A stretch of 64,000 nt of DNA from Amycolatopsis sp. cg9 (GCF_041346945.1 NZ_CP166850.1:9284501-9348500); one strand, 5' to 3'. Shown: positions 16,735-25,542, numbered from the stretch's first letter. A program made the numbers and translations. Notes: generated from the letters alone by a model not told the origin.

Positions 16735-18810
16735 GTGACCAGCACGATGGATCTGCCGACCCAGCGCGACATCGACGACTCCACCATCACATCGGACACC
16801 GAGCTCACGCCGTCCAACCTGGACAGTGCCGCCACCGGTAGCGCCGCCACGGACGGCACGTCTTCGACCGACCTGGGTGACACCCCGCTCGACGAACTGT
16901 CCGACGAACAGCGCGCGGCGCTGCACGCCCGGTGGGACGCCGAGGTCGACACCATCATCTGGATCGACCCGCACTCTGCGCTGCTCGCCGAGAACGTGCG
17001 CACCGACAACGCCGAGGCCGACGAGGAAACCACGGCGAACTTCAAGGCCCATGGCGTCACCACCGCGTGCAACGGCTACCGCGACTACGACACCGGCGCC
17101 GTTGTGGTCACCGAAGGCAAGCGCCGGGTCCTCAACTCCCGCGAGGCCGGCTGCCTTTTGCCGGTCTGGATGAAGACGCCGCCGTCGGCCGACGAACGCA
17201 AGGCCACCATCGAGCGGATCGTCCACCAGTTCATCGAGAACGACATCCGCCGCGGGCTCACCCTGGCGGACAGGGCCCGCGGTTTCCAGCAGCTCGCCGC
17301 GTTCAACCTGACCCCGACCGGTATCGCCCGCAAGCTGGCGCTGGGCAAGAAGGGCAAGGCCTACGTCGAGAACGTCCTGCAGGCCGGGCAGAGCGAGCTG
17401 GCGCTCAAGGCCGCGGAACGGTTCGAGCTGGACCTGCTGCAGGCCGCGGTGGTCGCCGAGTTCGATGAGGCCGGTGACCTCGACACCGCGAAGGAACTGA
17501 TCCGCATCGCGCGCGAGGCCCCGAACAACTTCGCCGTTTTCGCCGAGCGCAAGCGCGCAGAGCGCGCCCAGCACGAGCGGTTCGCCGCCCTGACCGAGGA
17601 TCTCACCGAGGAACTGAGGACCGCCGGGGTCACGATCTTCGACGACTCCCTCTCGGCCTACGACGGGGACGCCCGCGCGCTCGACCGGCTGCGCCCCACC
17701 CCCGAGCACGAGCCCCGCACCGAGCTGACCGCCGAGGACCACGCGTCCTGCCCCGGTCACGGTGCGTGGATCGAGGAGGAGTACGACCAGGACGAGAAGC
17801 GGATCCCGGTGCCCGTCTACGGCTGCGCCGACTTCCTGGCCCACGGGCATGCCCTCAGCTACGCCCCGGCCGGCCGCGCGGACCTCACCCCCGTGGTGAC
17901 CAGCTCCACCGGCACCTCCAGCGACCTCGGCGGCACGGCCGCGGCCGGCGACCTCGACGAGGTCGAGGCCGCCCGCGCCGAACAGGCCGCCGCCGAACTC
18001 GAGCGCCAGAAGGCGCGGATCACCCGCAAGTGGGTGATCCAGAACAACAAGGACTGGGACGCCTCCGAAGCACCGCGCCGGGAATGGCTGGCCGCGCTGC
18101 TGCAGCGCAAGAGCGCCCCGCAGGGTGCGCAGCTGTTCCTCGCCCTGCAGAAGGCCGCAGGCGGCTACGAGCTGCGGCGCGCCTTCGAACGCAACCACCC
18201 CCTCGCGATGACGCTGATCGGCCTGCCCGACGGAGCCACCCTCGCCGACCTGACCGAAAAGATCGCCAAGGCCCCCACCGCGGGTAAGGCCACGCTCTAC
18301 GACCTGTTCCTCACCTTCTGCGCGATCGAGTCCGACCTGTCCCGCAACACCTGGCGCCACCCGTGGGGCTCCGCGCAGGCGTACATGGCCGCGCTCATCA
18401 GCTGGGGCTACCCGGCCTCCGACGTCGAACAGAAGGTGCTCAAACCCGAGACCGAGCAGGACGTCATCGCCGCCCAGCTCGGCAACCTCGACACCGCGGC
18501 TGCCAGCGACGGCGGCACGACCACCGACGGGGACGAGGCCGGCGTGGCGCCCGGCCACCAGCCGGACTCCGACAGCGACACCGACCCGGCCGGCCACGAC
18601 TCCGACCGCGAGGCCGGGCCCGAGGACGCCGACCCCCAGGACCTCGACGAGGACGTCGCCGCCGCGGTGGACGGAGTCGACGTCGCGGGCATGGACGACC
18701 AGCACAGCACGGCGACCACCGTCACCGGTGACGACCTGTCCCGCCACGAGGAGCAGCCGCCCGGACAGGACACCGACGCCGAGGCGGAGCTGACCGGCAC
18801 CGCGGTCTAA
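16735..18810 (+). CDS. Large ParB-like partition/DNA-binding protein
   Basis: 691 residues from GTG 16735 with GAAGGAG at 16721-16727. After a Ser/Thr/Asp-rich head, residues about 80-150 form a ParB N-terminal domain: the 'ENVR' box (LLAENVRTDNAEADE), a segment ending VVVTEGKRRVLNSREAG that matches the E-G-x-R-R ParB motif, and LPVWM. A helical middle with an HTH-like stretch (FNLTPTGIARKLALGKKGKA) would contact DNA. Near residues 330-375 a C-x-x-H and C-x(5)-H pair (ASCPGHGAWI; YGCADFLAHGH) could bind zinc, as seen in plasmid ParB-like proteins of actinobacteria. The C-terminal 110 residues are strongly acidic. No parA lies beside it; the nearest MinD/ParA-like gene is at 54.4 kb. Role in stable inheritance or replication control is inferred. 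Confidence 0.75.
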   Translation: MTSTMDLPTQRDIDDSTITSDTELTPSNLDSAATGSAATDGTSSTDLGDTPLDELSDEQRAALHARWDAEVDTIIWIDPHSALLAENVRTDNAEADEETTANFKAHGVTTACNGYRDYDTGAVVVTEGKRRVLNSREAGCLLPVWMKTPPSADERKATIERIVHQFIENDIRRGLTLADRARGFQQLAAFNLTPTGIARKLALGKKGKAYVENVLQAGQSELALKAAERFELDLLQAAVVAEFDEAGDLDTAKELIRIAREAPNNFAVFAERKRAERAQHERFAALTEDLTEELRTAGVTIFDDSLSAYDGDARALDRLRPTPEHEPRTELTAEDHASCPGHGAWIEEEYDQDEKRIPVPVYGCADFLAHGHALSYAPAGRADLTPVVTSSTGTSSDLGGTAAAGDLDEVEAARAEQAAAELERQKARITRKWVIQNNKDWDASEAPRREWLAALLQRKSAPQGAQLFLALQKAAGGYELRRAFERNHPLAMTLIGLPDGATLADLTEKIAKAPTAGKATLYDLFLTFCAIESDLSRNTWRHPWGSAQAYMAALISWGYPASDVEQKVLKPETEQDVIAAQLGNLDTAAASDGGTTTDGDEAGVAPGHQPDSDSDTDPAGHDSDREAGPEDADPQDLDEDVAAAVDGVDVAGMDDQHSTATTVTGDDLSRHEEQPPGQDTDAEAELTGTAV

Positions 18811-18843
18811 CCGGACCGACCACCACCGCACCCGATTCCTCGC

Positions 18844-18882
18844 TGGGGCGGGCCCGCGCACCGCGACGCCGGGCCCGCCCCA
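18844..18882 (+). terminator. Hairpin between the ParB-like and PP2C-like genes
   Basis: TGGGGCGGGCCCG (18844-18856) pairs perfectly with CGGGCCCGCCCCA (18870-18882), a 13-bp all-strong stem with a 13-nt loop. It ends just upstream of the ribosome site of the PP2C-like gene. It may partly terminate transcription and set the ratio of ParB to the downstream products. Confidence 0.55.
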
Positions 18883-18909
18883 GTCCCGTGCGTGAACGGA
18901 GTTTCCTCG

Positions 18910-19866
18910 ATGCACCCGCACCTTCCGCCCGTGTTCAACCACATCCACCGCACCAGCACCTACGCCGCCGGGCACCACCCCGTCTGGCCGCACGCCCCGC
19001 TGCCGCCCGGCCCGCGCTGGACGCACGCCACCTGCCGCTGCGGGTGGGCCGAGATCGCCGAATCCCACAGCGACGCTCGCGTCCTGGCCCGCCACCACCG
19101 CCGCTACGCCGCCGACCACCCGGCCTTCTTGCCCGGTGCGGCGCTGCGGATCGGCGGCCGCGCCCACCAGGCCGACGCCACCGGCACCCACGTCTCCACC
19201 ACCGGCATCCGCCACGGCTGGGCCCTCGCCGACGGCATCGGCGACAGCGCCCTGGCCGCTCACGCCGCCGGCAGCGCCGCGGCCACAGCCGCCTACGTCG
19301 CCGCCGACCGCGGTGCCGTCGCCGGGCTGCTCGCCGACACCGGGACCCTCGCCGCCCTGCTCGGTGGCGACACCGTCATGGTCGTCGCCGCGCCGCTCCC
19401 GCCCGAGCAGGGTGGTGGGTGGGACGTGGCGTGGGTCGGGGACTGCCGCGCCTACGAATACGACCCGGACACCGACGTCCTCACCCAGCTCACCGTCGGC
19501 CACACCGAAGGCCAGGAGCTTCGCGACAGCCTCGCCGAGCGCTACCGGGACCGGCCGCAGGACCTCGAGGAGCTGGCCGCCCGGCAGGACAACGTCGTCA
19601 CCAGCTCCGTGGCCACCGCCGACCACGACACCCTCGGCCACGTCACCACGACCGGGCCGCGGCGTCGGTTGCTGCTGAACAGCGACGGCGTCCACAAACC
19701 CACACCGCACGCATCCCTCGTCCGCGCGGTCCGGACATTCAGCGACCCGAGGGCGTGCGCGAACCGGCTGACACTGGCCGCCCGGCACTCCCGCGGCACC
19801 GACAATGCCGCCGCCGTGGTCATCGACCCTGTACCCGCCCCGACCGCGGCGGAGCTGGTGCCATGA
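18910..19866 (+). CDS. PP2C-like serine/threonine phosphatase
   Basis: 318 residues from ATG 18910 (ACGGAG at 18897-18902). The PPM/PP2C metal-binding motifs appear in order: GWALADGIGD near residue 100 (the DGxGD/G motif), VAWVGDCRAYEY near 172 (GDSRxY), a RRLLLNSDGVHKP segment near 255 (LxSDGV), and TDNAAAVVID near 298 (DNxT/A). The first 75 residues carry a Cys/His-rich patch (HATCRCGWAE) and precede the catalytic domain. PP2C enzymes remove phosphate from Ser/Thr residues, so a kinase partner would be expected; none is in the window. It overlaps the next gene by ATGA (19863-19866), so the two were translationally coupled. A phosphatase between a partition protein and a primase is unusual and suggests phospho-control of element replication, which is inference. 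Confidence 0.8.
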   Translation: MHPHLPPVFNHIHRTSTYAAGHHPVWPHAPLPPGPRWTHATCRCGWAEIAESHSDARVLARHHRRYAADHPAFLPGAALRIGGRAHQADATGTHVSTTGIRHGWALADGIGDSALAAHAAGSAAATAAYVAADRGAVAGLLADTGTLAALLGGDTVMVVAAPLPPEQGGGWDVAWVGDCRAYEYDPDTDVLTQLTVGHTEGQELRDSLAERYRDRPQDLEELAARQDNVVTSSVATADHDTLGHVTTTGPRRRLLLNSDGVHKPTPHASLVRAVRTFSDPRACANRLTLAARHSRGTDNAAAVVIDPVPAPTAAELVP

Positions 19867-20100
19867 CCACCCCGACGACGACTGCGCGCTCAGCCACGCT
19901 CGTCACCGGCACTGACCGCCTGCTCAGCGCCGCGTTGGACGCAGCAGGACGTGGGTGGCCGGTGTTCCCGCTCGCTCCGCGCAGCAAAAGACCCGCCATT
20001 CCCGAGTGGCAGCAGCGGGCGACCTGCGATCCCGACCGCATCGTCCGGTGGTGGACCCGCCACCCGACCCACAACCTGTTGACCGGACTAACGAACGACA
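19863..20100 (+). pseudogene. 5' remnant of a primase-polymerase gene
   Basis: ATG 19863 overlaps the phosphatase stop. The product begins as a bifunctional primase-polymerase: DRLLSAALDAAGRGWPVFPL, PRSKRPAIPEWQQRAT, DPDRIVRWWTRHPTHN. The family resemblance stops at about 20080, before the catalytic D-x-D motif, and the frame then runs on in phase into the recombinase gene at 20172. The intact copy at 23862 shares the same opening (AALDAAHRGWPVFPL; PAIKRWEQRAT) but is clearly not identical. The remnant therefore marks the left side of an insertion that cut this gene. On its own it cannot be active. Confidence 0.75.
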
Positions 20101-20142
20101 CGCCGTCGCATGTGGCGCGCGCAAGGTGGCTGACCGGTAGGA

Positions 20143-20166
20143 CTCCCGGATCTCTGGATTCGGGAG
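20143..20166 (+). promoter_or_regulatory. Hairpin hiding the ribosome site of recombinase A
   Basis: CTCCCG (20143-20148) pairs with CGGGAG (20161-20166); inner AT/AT pairs can extend the stem. The right arm contains the Shine-Dalgarno bases GGGAGG located 5 bases before ATG 20172, so the structure would reduce initiation unless opened, for instance by ribosomes translating the upstream in-phase frame. Confidence 0.4.
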
Positions 20167-20171
20167 GCTTC

Positions 20172-21431
20172 ATGGAACTCAATCAACCCATGCGTGCTGA
20201 TGCGTGTCCGAAGACGCTGCCACGGTGGGGGCGAGTAGAGGCGGTCGACGGTGTCGTGCCGTGGCTAGTCGTCGATGACCACGGCAACCCGGTCGAGCCG
20301 ATCCGGCGATTCCTGCTCGATTTCGTGGCGAGCGGCTACAGCCGCGGCTCGGTGCGCAGCTACTCCTACGGGCTGCTGCGGTGGTGGCGGTGGCTGCTGG
20401 TCGACGACGTCGCCTGGGACAGGGCGACATCGAACGAGGTTCGCGGTCTGGTGCTGTGGATGCTGTCGGCGGACAAGCCTCGGCGCGCGGGTCGCACGGA
20501 ATCGACGGCGACCGTCGGGACCGTCAATGTGATCACGCGCAAGCAGCACCTCAACGACGGTTATCAGCCGCGGACCATTCGCCATTCCAATGCGGTGATC
20601 CGCTCTTTCTACGAGTTCTGGCTTGACCTTGGGGAGCCCGGTGGGCCGTTGATCAACCCGGTTCCGTTGCGGGGCAAGCGTGGTGCTCGCGCGAACGAGC
20701 ACCACAATCCTCTCCAGCCGTGGCGAGCCGAGGGACAACTGCGCTACAACCCGAGCGTTCCGAAGCGGAAGCCACGCGCGATGAGCGACCAGCAGTGGTT
20801 CGATCTGTTCGGTGCGCTGCGGTCCAATCGGGACCGGGCGATCCTCGCCGTGGCCGTGAGCAGCGCCGCGCGGGCCGCCGAACTGCTGGGTGTCCGGCCG
20901 GCTGACTTGGACTGGGGTGGGCAGCTGGTCCGGGTGATCCGCAAGGGCACCGCTGCGGAGCAATGGCTGCCGGCGAGCGCGGAGGCGTTTGTCTGGATCC
21001 GTTGCTATCTCGCCGATCTCGGGCAGCCGCTGGAACCTTCAGATCGGTTGTGGCAGACGCTTCGCCGCCGGGACTACGGCGCTGGGCAGGCGCGTCAGCC
21101 GTTGAACTACGAGGCGCTGCGGGCGGTGCTCCGGCGCGTCAACGCTCTACTGGGCAGCAATTGGTCGATGCACGACCTGCGGCACACCGCTGCACTGCGG
21201 ATGAGTCGTGATGAGTCCTTGTCCATGCGCGACGTGCAGATCATCCTCGGGCACGCCCATCTCAGCACTACAGCCGACATCTACTTGGTCGAGGACGAAG
21301 CCGAGATCGTCCAGAGGGTGCACGAGCACTTTGCCCGGCGCAGCAAGCAGCCTCACCACCCTGCTCCTCCTGCGGCGGCCGGATACGACGAGCACGACCT
21401 GGCCGTGCTGTTCGGCAGGACCGCCCGATGA
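20172..21431 (+). CDS. Tyrosine recombinase A (Tn554 TnpA-like)
   Basis: 419 residues from ATG 20172 with GGGAGG five bases upstream. An N-terminal SAM-like core-binding domain (SGYSRGSVRSYSYGLLRWWR) is followed by the phage-integrase catalytic domain: Arg in AVSSAARAAELLGV near residue 231, H-x-x-R in SMHDLRHTAALRM near 334, His in ILGHAHLSTTADIYL near 360, and the nucleophilic Tyr in that last block. The full R-H-R-H-Y set is present, so it should be active. Its stop overlaps the start of recombinase B by ATGA, as in Tn554 where both proteins are needed. The frame is also open, without a stop, from the upstream primase remnant, so a fused protein is possible. It catalyses strand exchange through a covalent 3'-phosphotyrosine. 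Confidence 0.88.
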   Translation: MELNQPMRADACPKTLPRWGRVEAVDGVVPWLVVDDHGNPVEPIRRFLLDFVASGYSRGSVRSYSYGLLRWWRWLLVDDVAWDRATSNEVRGLVLWMLSADKPRRAGRTESTATVGTVNVITRKQHLNDGYQPRTIRHSNAVIRSFYEFWLDLGEPGGPLINPVPLRGKRGARANEHHNPLQPWRAEGQLRYNPSVPKRKPRAMSDQQWFDLFGALRSNRDRAILAVAVSSAARAAELLGVRPADLDWGGQLVRVIRKGTAAEQWLPASAEAFVWIRCYLADLGQPLEPSDRLWQTLRRRDYGAGQARQPLNYEALRAVLRRVNALLGSNWSMHDLRHTAALRMSRDESLSMRDVQIILGHAHLSTTADIYLVEDEAEIVQRVHEHFARRSKQPHHPAPPAAAGYDEHDLAVLFGRTAR

Positions 21432-23815
21432 CACTCGCAGACTCCTCGGTGATCGACGACCGGACGAGCAGCGACCGCATCTGTCCCGGCCACCCCACCG
21501 GTCCGCATGACTTGTTTACCACGGAGGACATTCTGCAGCGGCTGCCGACACTGCCGTGCTGGTCCGAACCGGACCGCAGTTCCTTCGGGCGGCGGCTGAG
21601 GGGCGCGAACCGGCTGCTGGAATGGCTGTCCACCATGCCGGGGAAAGGATGGCAGCAACGGTGGTCCGCGGCCGGCTGCGACCATCAGCCCTGCTGGATC
21701 GAGCAGGTCACCGCCGGTGACTGGCGCGGCCGGCCGACCAGTCTCGCCGAACTGCGCGCCGGGCTGAACTGGCTGTTCTTGGCTCGCGTCGTGCAACCCA
21801 GCTACGAATACTTCATCTGCAACACGACCTACCTGCTGTTCGAATTGGCACCGCGGGTGGTCAGCGCCGACCTCTTCGCCCGCGTCGCCGAGGCGAGCAC
21901 CGGGCTACTGACGCGCCACCAGAAGGAAGCCAACAACACGCTCGTCAAGATCCTGATACACACCGGCAAAGACCTCAGCCAGATCAACGCGGCTGATCTG
22001 CTGGAATTCCGGGCTTGGCACCGCGCGCGGGGAAAGAAGCCCGAAGGGGTCAACAACGCCTGGGACCTTCTCCGGGAAACCGGATTGCTCGATGCCGACC
22101 AGACACTGTTCGAAACCAGCCGCACAGGCCAGAAGTCGCCCAGCGAGCTGGTCGACTTCTACAACCTCCGCAGCGCCAACGTCCGTCAGGCGCTGATCCG
22201 CTACCTCGAGGAACGCCAACCCCACCTGGACTACGCCTCGCTGCGCGGAATCACCGGGGCGTTGGCCGGCACATTCTGGGCTGACATCGAACGTCACCAT
22301 CCCGGTATCGACAGCCTTGAACTGCCCGAACCGGTCGCCACAGCCTGGAAGGAACGCCTGTCGTTCGTCCACACCGCCGACGGGCGAACACGGCCTCGCA
22401 AGAGCAAGCTCGACATCCTGACCACCGTCCGCGCGTTCTACCTGGATCTGCAGGAATGGGCGCACAACGACGCCAGCTGGGCACAATGGGCCGTGCGCTG
22501 CCCCGTCCGCCGCGGCGACACCAACGGAATCGTCAAGGCCCGCAGGCAAGCCACCGCGCAGATGCACCAACGCGTCCGCGAACGGCTTCCGCAGCTGCAC
22601 GTCCTCGTCGACACGGCCGAACAGCATCTCACGCACCCGCAAGCACTACTCGCCACCGCCCGCACGATCGTGGGCAATGAGCAGTTCACTCACAACGGAC
22701 ACCTCTACCGCCGCGTCATCCCCGTCGACGCCGGCACACCCCGCCACGGACGCGGCGACCACAACACCCTTCCCGTCGAACATATCGACTCCGGAACCCG
22801 CATCGACCTACTTCAGAGCGAGCGGGATGCTTTCTGGAGCTGGGCGATCATCGAGACCTTCCGCCACACCGGGGTCAGGATCGAAGAACTGCTCGAGATC
22901 ACGCATCTCGCGCTCGTCACCTACGTCCTACCCGATACGGGAGAAGTCGTTCCGCTGTTGCAGATCGTTCCCTCCAAAGGCAACGAGGAGCGACTCCTGC
23001 TGGTCAGTCCCGAGCTTGCCAGTGTCCTGGCAACCATCATCACCCGCCTTCGTCAGGAGAACGGCAGCACCATCGCGCTGACGTCACGCTACGACATCCA
23101 CGAACGCGTCAACGGCCCCTACCTTCCGCACCTTTTCCAACGCAGAGTCGGCAGTCACTGGCGCGTCTTCAGCTATCACACCGTCCACCGGCTACTCAAC
23201 GACACCGTCACGCGGACGGGACTCCGTGACGCCGCAGGCGAGCCGTTGCGATTCACCCCGCACGACTTCCGCAGAATCTTCGCGACCGAAGCAGTCACCG
23301 GCGGACTGCCCGTCCACATCGCCGCCCGGCTTCTCGGCCACAGCTCCGTCGCCACCACACAGTCCTACCTCGCAGTTTTCCAGGACGACCTCGTCCGCTC
23401 ATACCGTGCATTCCTCGACGCTCGCCGCGCCGTCCGCCCCGAAGCCGAGTACCGCGAGCCAACCAGCGAGGAGTGGGCCGAGTTCGAGCAGCACTTCCAG
23501 CTCCGCAAGCTCGAGCTCGGCACCTGCGGTCGCCCATACGGCAGTCCCTGCCAGCACGAACACGCCTGCATCCGATGCCCGATGCTGCGAGTCGATCCCC
23601 AGCAACGTCCACGACTTGTCGCGATCGCCCGCAACCTCACCGACCGCATCACCGAAGCGAGGCAAAACCGCTGGCTCGGCGAAGTCCGCGGACTCGAAAC
23701 CAGTCTCGCTGCGGCAAAAGCCAAACTGGTCAGCCTCGACCGAGCGGCCCGCACCACGACGGGAACGCTCACCGACCTCGGTATTCCCCAGCTTCCGCCA
23801 CGCCACGAGCACTAG
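21428..23815 (+). CDS. Tyrosine recombinase B (Tn554 TnpB-like)
   Basis: 795 residues, starting at the ATGA overlap with recombinase A. A long N-terminal region (about 1-440) of helical type with tryptophans precedes the catalytic domain: Arg in RHTGVRIEELLEIT near residue 478, Lys-containing IVPSKGNEERLLLV, H-x-x-R in FTPHDFRRIFATEA near 612, HSSVATTQSYLAVF with the Tyr near 646. The C-terminal end has a Cys-rich block (CGRPYGSPCQHEHACIRCPM) typical of TnpB-like partners, then a coiled coil. It probably acts as a complex with recombinase A. All catalytic residues are present. It ends 46 bp before the intact primase-polymerase gene. Confidence 0.88.
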   Translation: MTLADSSVIDDRTSSDRICPGHPTGPHDLFTTEDILQRLPTLPCWSEPDRSSFGRRLRGANRLLEWLSTMPGKGWQQRWSAAGCDHQPCWIEQVTAGDWRGRPTSLAELRAGLNWLFLARVVQPSYEYFICNTTYLLFELAPRVVSADLFARVAEASTGLLTRHQKEANNTLVKILIHTGKDLSQINAADLLEFRAWHRARGKKPEGVNNAWDLLRETGLLDADQTLFETSRTGQKSPSELVDFYNLRSANVRQALIRYLEERQPHLDYASLRGITGALAGTFWADIERHHPGIDSLELPEPVATAWKERLSFVHTADGRTRPRKSKLDILTTVRAFYLDLQEWAHNDASWAQWAVRCPVRRGDTNGIVKARRQATAQMHQRVRERLPQLHVLVDTAEQHLTHPQALLATARTIVGNEQFTHNGHLYRRVIPVDAGTPRHGRGDHNTLPVEHIDSGTRIDLLQSERDAFWSWAIIETFRHTGVRIEELLEITHLALVTYVLPDTGEVVPLLQIVPSKGNEERLLLVSPELASVLATIITRLRQENGSTIALTSRYDIHERVNGPYLPHLFQRRVGSHWRVFSYHTVHRLLNDTVTRTGLRDAAGEPLRFTPHDFRRIFATEAVTGGLPVHIAARLLGHSSVATTQSYLAVFQDDLVRSYRAFLDARRAVRPEAEYREPTSEEWAEFEQHFQLRKLELGTCGRPYGSPCQHEHACIRCPMLRVDPQQRPRLVAIARNLTDRITEARQNRWLGEVRGLETSLAAAKAKLVSLDRAARTTTGTLTDLGIPQLPPRHEH

Positions 23816-23861
23816 CGCCTGCTGACGTCCCGAGTCAGGCCTCCCAGAAAGGGCAGATTCA

Positions 23862-24794
23862 GTGACCGACAACCCGTTCCGCACCGCCGCGCTCGACGCC
23901 GCACACCGCGGCTGGCCCGTCTTCCCGCTCCAGCCGAACTCGAAAATCCCCGCCATCAAACGCTGGGAGCAACGCGCCACCACCGATTCGGAGACGATCC
24001 ACAGATGGTGGCCGGACAAGTCCAGAAAAAATGTGGGCATCGCCTGTGGGCCGGCAGGGCTGCTGGTGCTTGATCTCGACGCCGCCCGCGGGGTGATCCC
24101 CATCCCGTGGGCGCGCCGGGGCGCCACCCACGGCCGCGACATCCTTGCCCTGCTGGCACAGCAGGTCGGCGTGCCCGACCCAGTGGACACGTTCACAGTC
24201 GCGACTCCGCGCGGCGGTGAGCACCGCTACTTCGCCCGGCCGGCCGGATCGCGGCTGCGCAGCACCGTCGGGGCTCGCGGCCACGGGCTCGGCTGGCACA
24301 TCGACACCCGCGGCCCTGGCGCGCTCATCACCGCACCGGGATCCATCGCCGTCGTCAAGGGCGTGCCGGTCCCGTATGCCGTCACCTGGGACCTGCCGGT
24401 CGCTGAACTGCCGGGCTGGCTGGTCACCGCCCTCACCCCGCCACCGCCGCCGCCTCGCCCGACGGTGGTCCGAGAACTGCCGGCGACCAGCCGCCGGGTC
24501 ACCGCCTACGTCCAGGCCGCCGTGGCCGCCGAGCGCCGCAACGTCGCCACCGCAACCGAAGGCCACCGCCACATCACCGTCTACGCCGCCGCAGCAGCCC
24601 TCGGCGAGCTGCTAGGCAACGGGTGGATCAGCGCCGCCGCGATCACCCACCACCTCACCGACGCCGCCCGCCACCACCTCGGCTTCGCTGACTTCGACTC
24701 CCGCGAGCTGACCCGGACCATCCGCGACGGCATCGCCGCCGGCCGCGAACACCCCCGCATCCTCACCGACCGCCCCACACCCCAGCACGGGTAG
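23862..24794 (+). CDS. Bifunctional primase-polymerase (prim-pol domain)
   Basis: 310 residues from GTG 23862 with AGAAAGGG at 23846-23853. It is an archaeo-eukaryotic-type prim-pol domain: AALDAAHRGWPVFPLQPNSK at the start, GLLVLDLDAARG near residue 70 with the metal-binding D-x-D, TPRGGEHRYFARP near 117 with the conserved His, and GPGALITAPGSIA near 153. The C-terminal part is helical (VTAYVQAAVAAERRNVATAT). Only the prim-pol domain is present, without a helicase. It would make primers or short DNA at the element's replication origin or on transferred single strands. The first 50 codons use AT-richer triplets (AGA AAA AAT at 24024-24032) than the rest, a possible recombination joint. It is downstream of, and oriented with, the Tn554-like element. 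Confidence 0.85.
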   Translation: MTDNPFRTAALDAAHRGWPVFPLQPNSKIPAIKRWEQRATTDSETIHRWWPDKSRKNVGIACGPAGLLVLDLDAARGVIPIPWARRGATHGRDILALLAQQVGVPDPVDTFTVATPRGGEHRYFARPAGSRLRSTVGARGHGLGWHIDTRGPGALITAPGSIAVVKGVPVPYAVTWDLPVAELPGWLVTALTPPPPPPRPTVVRELPATSRRVTAYVQAAVAAERRNVATATEGHRHITVYAAAAALGELLGNGWISAAAITHHLTDAARHHLGFADFDSRELTRTIRDGIAAGREHPRILTDRPTPQHG

Positions 24795-24828
24795 CAGCCC
24801 GCTCACCGCTGACCGAAGGGACCTCGCC

Positions 24829-25542
24829 ATGCCCGGCACCACCCCGTCCGATCCGGACACCACATCGAACCTCACCTGGCTCTGGCAACGCCAACCCGAC
24901 AGCACCGACCTGGAAAAAGCCCTCATCCCCGCCCACCTGATCCGCGCGGCCTGGCTGCCGATGCTCCAGCACCGCTACACCGAAGGCGACCGCGTCCAGT
25001 TCACCTATGACGGGAAAGCACGGAAGGGCACAGTCGTGCAAGACCAGGGCATGTACCTGGCCATCAACGGCGAACGCCCAGGCTCGGGCTTCACCATCCA
25101 CAAAACCGACGTCCGCCCGCACGACACCGAACCCGCCGCACCGACCGACCCGGTCATCGACACCGCGATCGACCCTCATCCCCATCCCGTCGTCCGCCGG
25201 GAAGGCCACACCGCGACCGCATACTGGAACCTCGGCCGCCCAGCCGTTGACGGCTGGCTGCCCTGGGCACGGCTGCACATCGCCTTCCAAACCGACATCG
25301 GTTTCGTCGCCACGCTCTCCAGCGTCGAAGAACTCGACCAAGCCGGCGAACACCGCGAACGTCAGCGGCCGCTCGACCCGATCGTGGTCCATCACCACCC
25401 CACGCGCCGCCCCAGCCACCACGCCGTCCGCACCTGCCTACGCGACGCCATCGACATCGTCATGTCCGCGGCCAGGCAACACCAACCCGTCGTCTGCGCC
25501 CACTTCGTACCGATCCTCGCCGCCGTCGGACAGAAGAAGTAA
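24829..25542 (+). CDS. Hypothetical protein with an SH3-like segment, 237 residues
   Basis: ATG 24829 with GAAGGGA at 24815-24821, 34 bp after the primase-polymerase gene and probably co-transcribed. Visible features are a Trp-rich N-terminus (LTWLWQRQPD), a beta-rich segment near residues 50-90 (YTEGDRVQFTYDGKARKGTV, YLAINGERPGSGF) that looks like an SH3-like or KOW-type barrel, and a C-terminal helix ending VMSAARQHQPVVCAHFVPIL. No catalytic motif or membrane span is seen. I do not recognise the family; the link with primase is positional only. Confidence 0.7.
   Translation: MPGTTPSDPDTTSNLTWLWQRQPDSTDLEKALIPAHLIRAAWLPMLQHRYTEGDRVQFTYDGKARKGTVVQDQGMYLAINGERPGSGFTIHKTDVRPHDTEPAAPTDPVIDTAIDPHPHPVVRREGHTATAYWNLGRPAVDGWLPWARLHIAFQTDIGFVATLSSVEELDQAGEHRERQRPLDPIVVHHHPTRRPSHHAVRTCLRDAIDIVMSAARQHQPVVCAHFVPILAAVGQKK

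Larger units (their letters stand above)
20085..23850 (+). mobile_element. Tn554-like element with two tyrosine recombinases
   Basis: The two overlapping recombinase genes (20172-21431 and 21428-23815) have the sizes and domain order of Tn554 TnpA and TnpB; a tnpC-like third gene is not seen. The left boundary is where primase-polymerase similarity ends near 20085, and the right boundary lies before or within the start of the intact primase-polymerase gene at 23862. I found no terminal inverted repeats or target duplication, which is normal for this class. Boundaries are therefore approximate by tens of bases. The genes appear intact, so the element may still be able to move. Confidence 0.65.

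Noticed and set aside
16684..19788. A 1,034-codon open frame on the minus strand opposite the ParB-like and PP2C-like genes
   Set aside because: Its product is Gly/Val/Ala/Arg-rich shadow translation. The plus strand carries ParB and PP2C motifs with ribosome sites, whereas this frame has none.
20172..24794. A RIT element with three recombinases in a row
   Set aside because: Only two tyrosine recombinases are present; the third gene is a primase-polymerase, and the two proteins fit Tn554 TnpA/TnpB better.
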